From Kosmotogaceae bacterium UBA1373 (GTDB lineage Bacteria > Thermotogota > Thermotogae > Petrotogales > Kosmotogaceae): a stretch of 29,481 nucleotides of DNA. Within the stretch, counting starts at the first letter, position 1. Each line of letters starts with the position of its first letter. Positions 14,346-21,207 of the stretch are shown here, in pieces. The stretch lies in NCBI GenBank assembly GCA_002305955.1, contig DBRH01000029.1:43971-73451 (forward strand), written 5' to 3'. The position numbers were made by a program, and so were the translations under genes. Below the pieces are notes generated by a model. It did no database searches, was not told the origin of the DNA, and was given only the letters and a program-made list of their open reading frames with translations.

Positions 14346-15368
14346 CTACCTCCTCATAACTATCCTGAACTCTTTAGAAGCCTCGTTTCCCCAGTGGTCG
14401 CGCACCACGACCTTCGCGTCTCTGGGGTTGGTCCAGTCTATATCGTCCCAGATATTCACGGGCAACACGCTGAGTGATTTTCTGGAGTTGAGGTTGAACC
14501 AGTAATCCGATTCGTTCGAGGGTGAGGAGTAGATCTCATAGACACTGGCCGCCTCGTCCTCGTCGAAAAACATGAAATCTATCTGGTAGATCAGGCTGTT
14601 CTCGACGTAAAGCTCGATGCTTCTGGGACTGACAGGGTGTCTGAGCTGCACTTTGGTGTGAAGATCTATCGGGGTCGAGGAGGTCATTTCCACGGTCGGT
14701 TTGCCCGAAGAAAAACTGTAAACCTTTCCACCTACCCTCAAGTCGAGTATCTCGATTGCCGAGGAAGGCTGGCCCGTATCGAAATAGAGGCCGGGGTTGA
14801 TTATCGTTTCCATTCTTTTATCCCTGACTTCCAGGTGCAGATGTGGGGCAACGTTTCCGCTGTTGCCGGATTTGGCCACCACTTCGTTGCGTTTGAAGGG
14901 AAGTTCTCTCGAATCGAAGACGACTTCGACGTACTGGTCGCCGAACTCGGAAGAGAGCTGATGGTACAGATCGTTCAACTTCCTGCCCGTCAGCGAAGAG
15001 GTGTCGCCGATCTCGTTGAGATGGGCGTATATGACGTTTATACCCTTGTCGTTGGTGAGAACGTTCGTGACGTTCGGCAGGGTGATCGCGATGCCCATTC
15101 CGTATATCGGGTGGTTGATGTAGATAACGTTCACGTACGAATCGTCCGGGGAGAGCAGATCGAGGCCTACTATGCTTCCGGTCGAGTAATCCAGACCCAT
15201 GTGGAAGTGTTCCGGATAATTGATGTTTCTCGAATTACCTCTGAACTCTCCGAAGTACCCTGTGATCTCGGGACTTCTCTTGAGCGGAAAGGGCAGTATC
15301 GCCGAGAGCAGGATACCGGCCGCCAGAGTAACTACCAGAACCGCCAACAGTTTTCTCATCATAAGCAT
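14346..15368 (-). CDS. Exported M23-like metallopeptidase with C-terminal accessory domain
   Basis: A 340-residue protein. Residues 1-25 are a signal or anchor sequence (MMRKLLAVLVVTLAAGILLSA). The peptidase core has HMGLD near residue 57, giving the first zinc His and Asp, an AHL near 117, and HLHLEV near 177. It thus keeps the metal ligands of M23 enzymes in a divergent setting (GYFGEFRGN replaces the usual start of the fold). The remaining 150 residues look like a beta-rich Ig-like domain, with the closing phrase DHWGNEASKEFRIVMRR. Three Met codons cluster at the start; the one at 15362 overlaps the hflX stop (ATGA) and is equally likely. It probably acts on murein outside the cell membrane. 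Confidence 0.8.
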   Translation of the reverse strand: MLMMRKLLAVLVVTLAAGILLSAILPFPLKRSPEITGYFGEFRGNSRNINYPEHFHMGLDYSTGSIVGLDLLSPDDSYVNVIYINHPIYGMGIAITLPNVTNVLTNDKGINVIYAHLNEIGDTSSLTGRKLNDLYHQLSSEFGDQYVEVVFDSRELPFKRNEVVAKSGNSGNVAPHLHLEVRDKRMETIINPGLYFDTGQPSSAIEILDLRVGGKVYSFSSGKPTVEMTSSTPIDLHTKVQLRHPVSPRSIELYVENSLIYQIDFMFFDEDEAASVYEIYSSPSNESDYWFNLNSRKSLSVLPVNIWDDIDWTNPRDAKVVVRDHWGNEASKEFRIVMRR

Positions 15369-16609
15369 TTTCCCTCCTCACAAATAGAAGAAATCATCCT
15401 TTCATGTATCTCATCGGAGGATAAGTACTGTATCTCAATCACATCGTCTCCGTACTCTTGCGAAACAATTTCGAGGGAATCCCTGAATTTCATGAAACTG
15501 GCCAGAGCTTCCGGTTTCAGCCTGAGAGTCCATCTTTTTTTCTCCACATCGAGCGCCCTCTGGATCGCCAGGACGAGCCCGTCGATGTTCTCTACCTTGA
15601 GCGCGCTGACCATTACAGAGTCCGGGAAGATGCACCGCAGTTCAACGAGTCTCTCATCTGTGCATCTATCTATCTTGTTGAAGACGTGGAGGCTCTTTAT
15701 CTCTCCCCCGCCGATCTCTTCGAGCGTCTTCCCGACGATCGCAAACTTCTCCCTGACGGCCGTGTCAGAAGCGTCCGAGACTATCACCAGCAGATCGGAG
15801 AACCTGACTTCGTCGAGGGTCGCCCTGAAACTCTCCATCAATTCGTGTGGAAGCTCGCGTATGAACCCCACCGTGTCGGAAACGAGTATCTGCAACCCCG
15901 AAATCAACCTGACTCTCCTGACCCTGGTATCTAGGGTGGCGAAGAGCTTATCCTGAATCAGCAGATTCTCCCCGCTCAGCAGAGAAACCAGAGAGGATTT
16001 CCCCACATTGGTGTAACCCACGAAAGAAACCAGCGGGCTGGCGGAACCGACCCTCCTCTTTCGGGAGACTTCTCGCTGTCGTTTAAGTTCCTCGATCTCC
16101 CGTTTGAGGTGCGTTATCTTTTCCTGAGCGAGCCGTCTGTCGATTTCAAGCTTTTTCTCGCCCGGTCCTCTGGTACCGATACCTCCGCCCGTCTGCGAGA
16201 GCATTCTACCGTAGCCCTTCAGCCTCGGCAACTGATACTTAAGACTGGCGAGCTCGACTTCGAGTTTACCTTCTTTAGTGGTGGCGTGGTCTGCGAATAT
16301 CTTCAGGATCAACTGGGTCCTGTCCATTACTTTAATGCCTAGATGTTTCTCGAGGTTGAAAGCTTGAGAAGGAGAGAGTTCGTGACGGGTGATGACGATT
16401 TCGGCACCGTAAGATTCCAGCATTCTCCTGGCAAAATCAACCTTTCCCCTGCCGAGATAATGCCTGGGATCGGGATAATCTAGATTCTGTATCACTGTTT
16501 CGATAATATTGTAATTGGCCGTCCTCGCCAGTTCGTTGAGTTCACCGACGATTTCCGACCTGGTTTCCTGTTCACCCGGAGAGAAAACAGCTATAAGCAG
16601 TGCGTCTAT
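15359..16609 (-). CDS. hflX: Ribosome-associated GTPase HflX, with a non-standard start
   Basis: HflX splits or rescues stalled ribosomes and hydrolyses GTP. The GTPase motifs are clear: GYTNVGKSS (G1), DTVGFIRELP (G3) and NKID (G4), preceded by the HflX-specific GGIGTRGPGE and the basic coiled linker. The first ordinary start in frame is GTG at 16495, giving 378 residues. However, the frame continues about 40 codons upstream and reads DALLIAVFSPGEQETRSEIV and onward, the expected N-terminal HflX domain leading into QNLDYPDPRHYLGRGK. No ATG, GTG or TTG occurs in that extension. I set the start at the ATA at 16609 (416 residues), 12 bases after AAGGAGG; ATT at 16621 is the other candidate. It overlaps hfq or starts just after it. 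Confidence 0.85.
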   Translation of the reverse strand: MDALLIAVFSPGEQETRSEIVGELNELARTANYNIIETVIQNLDYPDPRHYLGRGKVDFARRMLESYGAEIVITRHELSPSQAFNLEKHLGIKVMDRTQLILKIFADHATTKEGKLEVELASLKYQLPRLKGYGRMLSQTGGGIGTRGPGEKKLEIDRRLAQEKITHLKREIEELKRQREVSRKRRVGSASPLVSFVGYTNVGKSSLVSLLSGENLLIQDKLFATLDTRVRRVRLISGLQILVSDTVGFIRELPHELMESFRATLDEVRFSDLLVIVSDASDTAVREKFAIVGKTLEEIGGGEIKSLHVFNKIDRCTDERLVELRCIFPDSVMVSALKVENIDGLVLAIQRALDVEKKRWTLRLKPEALASFMKFRDSLEIVSQEYGDDVIEIQYLSSDEIHERMISSICEEGKCL

Positions 16610-16616
16610 GCTTTTT

Positions 16617-16859
16617 TCAATCCTCCTTCTTACCGGTCGTATTGGTCAATCTCACGTATTTCTGAGGAACCATCATCTTTATAGCATGCTTGTAAACAAG
16701 CGTCTGCTCCTGTCCATCCTCGAGAAGGACCGTGAAATTATCGAAGGACTTGACCATCCCTTTAGTCTGAAAACCACCTTCCAGGTACATCTTCACTTCA
16801 ACCTTGTTGACCCTCAGCAGGTTTAAAAAACGGTCCTGCAGATTGAACTTTTCAGCCAT
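16617..16859 (-). CDS. hfq: RNA chaperone Hfq
   Basis: An 80-residue Hfq of the compact type. It forms hexameric rings that bind small RNAs and U-rich 3' ends. The Sm1 motif region LQDRFLNLLRVNKVEVKMYL and the Sm2 motif YKHAI (about residues 56-60) are present, with Gln8 and the lateral and proximal-face residues conserved. The C-terminal tail is short. The ATG lies inside the end of miaA (8-base overlap), the same gene order (miaA-hfq-hflX) found in many bacteria, which strengthens all three calls. Its TGA stop lies in the stretch GGAGGATTGAAAAAAG, where the next gene should begin. Confidence 0.95.
   Translation of the reverse strand: MAEKFNLQDRFLNLLRVNKVEVKMYLEGGFQTKGMVKSFDNFTVLLEDGQEQTLVYKHAIKMMVPQKYVRLTNTTGKKED
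16622..16628 (-). promoter_or_regulatory. Ribosome binding site that should serve hflX
   Basis: AAGGAGG, read on the minus strand, is a perfect Shine-Dalgarno inside the last codons of hfq. Downstream of it the hflX frame has ATT (directly adjacent), then GAA, AAA, AGC, and ATA after 12 bases. The TTG one base away belongs to a frame that stops after four codons. The site therefore marks translation initiation at or near an unconventional codon. Confidence 0.7.
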
Positions 16860-17772
16860 AATTACCCCCCCAAACTAAGAGAATTGTTCTTTCGAGTGTC
16901 GATACAGCACAGGACTCAGTAAGATTCGAAAGATCGATTTCAAGACCCGAATACCTTCTGAACCAGATTATCTGACGCCGCGCGTATCTCCTTGTATTAC
17001 ATTTTATCTTCTCAAGAGCTTCTTGTGGAGAAATCAAACCCCTAATACATTGTACCATTTCGGCGTAGCCTATTGTCTTCAACGCGTTGATATTTGCGGT
17101 GTAACCCATGACTAAAAGTTCCCGCGTCTCTTCCATCAGACCCCGCCTGTACATCTCTTCGACCCGCAATTCGATCCTCCCGTGTAGCTCGCTCCGGGAG
17201 CGGTTCAGGACGATCACCTTGTATCTGTCCGAGACGGTCTTCTCGTTCTGCACTTCGCTCAGTGGCTTTCCCGTCAGGAAAAAGGCCTCGAGATACCTTA
17301 TGGATCTCTTCAAATCGTTCTCGTGAAGGCGCCCGTAGGCCTGACTGTCGAGAGCCTTCAGCATCTTTCGTAAAGAACCGGGGCTGGCCCTTTCGAGTTC
17401 GGCAAGGGCCTCGCGAACGCTCTCGTTACGGCCGGGAACGTCGGCCAGTCCCTTCATGAGAGCCTCGGCGTACAGACCGGTGCCGCCGGCCAGGACCGGT
17501 ATCTTCCCCCTGGACGTGATATCTTCGATCGCCTCCAGCGCCAGTTCTCTAAAGGTCTTTACGTCGAAATCCTCATCAGGGTCCCTTATATCTATCAGCC
17601 AGTGTCTGAGACTTTCTCGCTCGCGTTTCGTAGGCTTGGCCGTTCCCACGTCCATGTGGCGGTAGATCTGCCTGGAGTCAACCGATACGACCTCTATGGG
17701 GAGTCTCATGGCCAGCTCCAGCAGGAGGGCTGTCTTTCCCACAGCCGTCGGCCCGAGGATAACCGGTATCAT
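16852..17772 (-). CDS. miaA: tRNA dimethylallyltransferase
   Basis: A 306-residue MiaA that transfers the dimethylallyl group to A37 of tRNAs reading UNN codons. The P-loop is GPTAVGKT (7-14). VDSRQIYRHMDVGTAKP (about 31-47), LAGGTGLYAEAL (about 94-105) and the tail pattern RRYARRQIIWFRR near 264 are all family hallmarks. Length is normal. It starts with ATG overlapping the stop of the methyltransferase gene by 4 bases and ends overlapping hfq by 8 bases. Nothing suggests loss of function. Confidence 0.96.
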   Translation of the reverse strand: MIPVILGPTAVGKTALLLELAMRLPIEVVSVDSRQIYRHMDVGTAKPTKRERESLRHWLIDIRDPDEDFDVKTFRELALEAIEDITSRGKIPVLAGGTGLYAEALMKGLADVPGRNESVREALAELERASPGSLRKMLKALDSQAYGRLHENDLKRSIRYLEAFFLTGKPLSEVQNEKTVSDRYKVIVLNRSRSELHGRIELRVEEMYRRGLMEETRELLVMGYTANINALKTIGYAEMVQCIRGLISPQEALEKIKCNTRRYARRQIIWFRRYSGLEIDLSNLTESCAVSTLERTILLVWGGNYG

Positions 17773-18551
17773 CTCTTATCGATAACCCCGTACAGAACAC
17801 CGCTCTTCTTGCTTCCCCACAAACGGTCGAATTCGATCCCGAGCTCCTGGAATAGCGTGTCCCTGGTCCGGCTTTTGAGTATGAACTTCCGGCGGGCCGC
17901 CCTGATCATCCAGTCAACATCTTCCCTGTTTATCCTGTCGTACACTGCGAAAGGCCTCAGCGGATTTATCGAGTGGGACCTGTACTGTGGTCTGTCGAAC
18001 ATGGGATCACAGTAAACTATATCATAAGACCCTTCTCCGCAGTTCCTTACGAATTCTCTCAGGTCCCGGTTGTACAGTTCTATCCTGCCGGCGGCCTCCC
18101 TCGTCCAGTCGTCCTCGTAGGGATAATTCTTCAGACCGTGTGAAACAACCCTGAAGATGTGTTCTGAAGCCTCGAGTCCCACAACCTTTCCGCCGGGAAG
18201 AAAGTTGGCGATCAGAAGGGCTTCGTTTCCCAGACCGAACGTGGTATCGAGAACCAGTTCAGTTCCCGCGAGTTCCATGCTTTTGATCAGATAATCGGAA
18301 TCCTGCAACTTGATATTCTTCAGTCTGACCTTGGACATTCCCGGGTGGAAGAAAAAGACTTCCTCGCCCGAGCGTATCACGAGCTGGCCGTTCTTGTCGA
18401 AGACGTAGTAGAAATCCAGGGCTGTCTCCTTTTCGTACTCCTTCAACCTGTTGCGCGATACGTACCTGACCCCCATCTCCCCGGCTAGATCCCTGGCCTT
18501 TGTCACTTCTTCCCCCGACGGTTTGTACGAAGTTGTAACTATGTAATTCAT
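17769..18551 (-). CDS. RsmJ-like class I SAM-dependent methyltransferase
   Basis: A 260-residue protein of the RsmJ/YhiQ-like methyltransferase family. The methyltransferase core shows motif I (LVLDTTFGLGNEALLIA near residue 99), the acidic ribose-binding end of strand 2 (VVGLEAS) and the catalytic motif YCDPMFDRP near 180. This corresponds to the D-P-M-F-P motif of RsmJ, which methylates G1516 of 16S rRNA. The N-terminal 90 residues form an additional domain. A ribosomal RNA target is likely from family and operon context, but the exact base is unknown. The ATG at 18551 overlaps the preceding stop (TGATG); the TTG one codon earlier is not needed. Confidence 0.78.
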   Translation of the reverse strand: MNYIVTTSYKPSGEEVTKARDLAGEMGVRYVSRNRLKEYEKETALDFYYVFDKNGQLVIRSGEEVFFFHPGMSKVRLKNIKLQDSDYLIKSMELAGTELVLDTTFGLGNEALLIANFLPGGKVVGLEASEHIFRVVSHGLKNYPYEDDWTREAAGRIELYNRDLREFVRNCGEGSYDIVYCDPMFDRPQYRSHSINPLRPFAVYDRINREDVDWMIRAARRKFILKSRTRDTLFQELGIEFDRLWGSKKSGVLYGVIDKR

Positions 18552-18790
18552 CAATAGACACCCGCGCCTTTCTCCTGCATCAATTTCCTCAACAATTCCA
18601 GCTCGGCCTCTCTTATCTGTATCTGCTTCTCCAGCTCGTTGTATCGCTTCTCCATGGTCTCCAGCCTCTGTTTCTCCTCTTTGAGCTTCGCTATCGCGTT
18701 GTAATTGGTGATGAGAAGGAGCGAAAGCAAAAGAACCAGGAAGATGAAAATCCCCAGCGGAAAGATTCTCTTGCGCTTGACCCTGGCTAT
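18551..18790 (-). CDS. Small FtsB/DivIC-like membrane coiled-coil protein, with probable ATA start
   Basis: A 79-codon gene missed by ordinary start rules. Its layout is that of FtsB/DivIC septum proteins: a short basic cytoplasmic end (ARVKRKR), one transmembrane helix (about 9-29, IFPLGIFIFLVLLLSLLI), then a charged coiled coil with heptad leucines (about 33-73). It lacks the tyrosine-containing C-terminal motif of many FtsB proteins, so the family label is tentative. No ATG, GTG or TTG is in frame before codon 21, which lies inside the membrane helix. The ATA at 18790 overlaps the permease stop as ATAG and lies 9 bases after AGGAG. The stop overlaps the methyltransferase ATG. The coupled position at both ends supports a real gene. 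Confidence 0.7.
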   Translation of the reverse strand: MARVKRKRIFPLGIFIFLVLLLSLLLITNYNAIAKLKEEKQRLETMEKRYNELEKQIQIREAELELLRKLMQEKGAGVY

Positions 18791-21198
18791 TTCAAACCAC
18801 TCCTGGCGATTCCCGCAATGAAATACTTCTGGGTCAACAGGAAGAGAACAACGACCGGTATAACCGAGAAAGTCGCGGCCGCCATCAAGAGATGATAGTC
18901 GCTACCGGTGGCCGAGCTGAAGTTCTGAAGACCTACCGGCAGTGTCCTGATTTCGGGACTCTTGGTAACGATCAACACCCAGAGGAAAGAGTTCCAGCTC
19001 CCTACGAACTTGAGCAGCGCCCCCGTAATCACGGCCGGTTTGGAAAGAGGAACCATGACCGTCCACAAGAACCTCCATTTGGTCAGTCCATCGATCATCG
19101 CGGCGTCGTAAAGTTCGTTCGGTATCGTCATGAAATGCTGCCTCAAAAGGAAGATGGCAAAGACGCTGACGACCCAGGGCACTATTAGTGCGTAATACGA
19201 ATCGATCCAGCCCAGAGCGGTGAGCGTGATGTAATTCGGTACCAGTAGAACCTCTCCGGGGACCATCATCGTCGCCAGGAAGAGCGTGAAGATCAGATTC
19301 TTGCCGAAGAACTCCATCTTGGCGAAGGCGAAAGCGGCCATGGCGGCGAATATTATCTCGGCGAAAGTGGTGACTATCGCCACGAAGACCGTGTTGAAAT
19401 AATACGTTCCGAACGGCGCGGCGTTCCAGGCCGTGACGTAGTTCTGGAAAAAGTTCCTTATTGTCTCGGCGAACGTGAAGTTCGCTTTCGCCGAGGAGAC
19501 ATCGTCCTTGAACCAGACGGCCGGGATACCTTTCAGCTTTATGTCGAAGGATTTTGAACCCGAGGGAGAGATCAAACCCCTGAGGAAGACCTTTTCAACC
19601 TCGTCGGGCTTGGAAACGAGATCGAGCTCGGTGAAGATGTTCGAGTGCATCTTCGAGAAACTGCCGACCATCTCGGTCTCCTCCCACCTTCTTCTTATGA
19701 ACCGGGCGAAGACTTCGGGATCGCTTTCGCCGGCAAATCTGGAGAGTCCGGCGGAGATCTTGCCGTAAGTTATACTCTGCCCCGCTGTCGTTGCAACCTC
19801 CCTTATTACCGATTCCAGCTCCTGATAGGAGCTTTCCGAGGTCATGATCTGTCGAACTCTCGAATCGAGCGAGGGGTCGGCAGCCACAAGCAGCGATGTT
19901 CTCAGGAAGTTCATGGCTTCATTGACCGTTTCCAGTACGGTCCGGGGACTGGAGAAGTGGCCCGCCAGACTGTCTCTGTAGTTTCCGTCCAGGTAAGTTA
20001 GAAGTATGGTGACGGCGTTCCTTATGTTCGACGGCGTCAGGGTTGACTTCAGATACTCCTTCGTTGCCGGATCGGCCTTCCAGGTGTCGATGGCCTTTAT
20101 TACCAGTCCGTGGACCTGTTCATCGGTCCTTATCCTCCCCACTATCGAACCGCTCGAGAGCGAGACTGTCTGAACGCCATCGTAGAAGTTTCTGGCCTCT
20201 ACGTAGAAATCCATGAGGTAGGTCCAGCGAATCGGCCCGTCGGAGATGCTTTCCAGCGACCGTTCAAACTGGTTCACGAGCATCGTCAACCTCGGGTCCG
20301 AAGATGCTTTCGATCTGGCCAGAGAGAGCGACTCCTGTGTATCCGCTTCTATCTTCGAGATGTTCTCGCGCATGAGACTTATGACAGTCGCCAGCTCGGG
20401 CAGTGACGTCACGCCCGAAGTGCCCGTCCTGTATGAATCCAGTCCGGCCATGGCCGTCTCAATTGCAGACACCGTATCGCTGAAAATATCACGGATCTCT
20501 TCCCGGAGTTCGGCCTTCAGCTGTTTGGTGGAGTCGTTGTCTATCGGGAGGTCCTTGAACGTTGTCTCGGCAGATTGAAGGAGTCTATCGATCGTGGATG
20601 AGTAAAGGGATTTCAGGGAATTGACCAGCACGACTCTCCTGATGAAGCCCGTATCCTGATAGATGGAAACCCCGAAGAAGCCGTCGAAGAAAGTTCCCGG
20701 ATCATCCGTGTTTAACTTTTCGAGCTCGCCGGAATAGGTCTGTGGGAAAGCGCCTTTCAGGGAGAGAAACTTCTCGGCGAGCTCTCCGTATCGAGCCATG
20801 TCGAGATCGACCGCATAGAAGGCCGGCAAACCGTTGTTCGAGAGGAGCAGGATCTCGATCTCGCCGCGCACGATCGGATCGTCGTCGAGACTTACCGTCA
20901 GTGTATCGAAACTGCCCGTGCTCTCCAGAAGGGCTGCGAAGTTCCTGAATTCGCTCAGACTGAGCGTTGAAAGATCCACAGACGTCGAGGAGCTCTTCTG
21001 CTTGATTCTGGTCTTGAACTGGAAGGAACTGGCGGCATTCTTGGTCGTCCAGACCGGCGGCCAGGAAGAGACTTCGCTCGGCGCTTTGAAGGACGTGTCC
21101 ACCATCCATGCGAAGGGTACCAGCATCAGGAAGGCGCCCCCGATGATGAGAACGTATATGAAAATCTTCGAAATACTCCTGGTAGATGATGTATTCAC
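18787..21198 (-). CDS. malG: Sugar ABC transporter permease, MalG type with a very large external insert
   Basis: An 803-residue permease, against about 280-300 for ordinary MalG. Residues 11-36 contain the first transmembrane helix (IFIYVLIIGGAFLMLVPFAW). After the usual PPVW pattern near residue 47 an insert of roughly 500 residues follows. It is largely helical, with many charged heptad-like stretches, and must lie outside the membrane by topology. The normal permease resumes near 575 (NYVTAWNAAPFGTYYFNT). The ATPase-contacting EAA loop is intact at about 695 (ELYDAAMIDGLTKW). Enlarged MalG proteins are known to me from Thermotogota. The insert might contact the binding protein, the cell wall or the outer sheath. 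GTG start with GAGGTGG upstream, 9 bases after malF. Confidence 0.9.
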   Translation of the reverse strand: MNTSSTRSISKIFIYVLIIGGAFLMLVPFAWMVDTSFKAPSEVSSWPPVWTTKNAASSFQFKTRIKQKSSSTSVDLSTLSLSEFRNFAALLESTGSFDTLTVSLDDDPIVRGEIEILLLSNNGLPAFYAVDLDMARYGELAEKFLSLKGAFPQTYSGELEKLNTDDPGTFFDGFFGVSIYQDTGFIRRVVLVNSLKSLYSSTIDRLLQSAETTFKDLPIDNDSTKQLKAELREEIRDIFSDTVSAIETAMAGLDSYRTGTSGVTSLPELATVISLMRENISKIEADTQESLSLARSKASSDPRLTMLVNQFERSLESISDGPIRWTYLMDFYVEARNFYDGVQTVSLSSGSIVGRIRTDEQVHGLVIKAIDTWKADPATKEYLKSTLTPSNIRNAVTILLTYLDGNYRDSLAGHFSSPRTVLETVNEAMNFLRTSLLVAADPSLDSRVRQIMTSESSYQELESVIREVATTAGQSITYGKISAGLSRFAGESDPEVFARFIRRRWEETEMVGSFSKMHSNIFTELDLVSKPDEVEKVFLRGLISPSGSKSFDIKLKGIPAVWFKDDVSSAKANFTFAETIRNFFQNYVTAWNAAPFGTYYFNTVFVAIVTTFAEIIFAAMAAFAFAKMEFFGKNLIFTLFLATMMVPGEVLLVPNYITLTALGWIDSYYALIVPWVVSVFAIFLLRQHFMTIPNELYDAAMIDGLTKWRFLWTVMVPLSKPAVITGALLKFVGSWNSFLWVLIVTKSPEIRTLPVGLQNFSSATGSDYHLLMAAATFSVIPVVVLFLLTQKYFIAGIARSGLK
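18800..18804 (-). promoter_or_regulatory. Ribosome binding site candidate for the coiled-coil gene
   Basis: AGGAG on the minus strand lies inside the last codons of the upstream permease gene and is followed, after nine bases, by ATA in the frame of the small membrane protein. The only TTG nearby is in the permease frame and is followed by Lys and stop. The site supports initiation at ATA by position only. Confidence 0.45.
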
Positions 21199-21207
21199 AG
21201 CGCCACC

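Noticed and set aside
14637..15956. A 439-codon plus-strand frame opposite the M23-like and hflX genes
   Set aside because: It is antisense to conserved motifs of both genes and has no family features.
16607..16620. TTG at 16620 as a simple hflX start
   Set aside because: In the given sequence its frame ends in TAG after four codons. It would work only if the A run were one base longer, and it is only one base from the Shine-Dalgarno.
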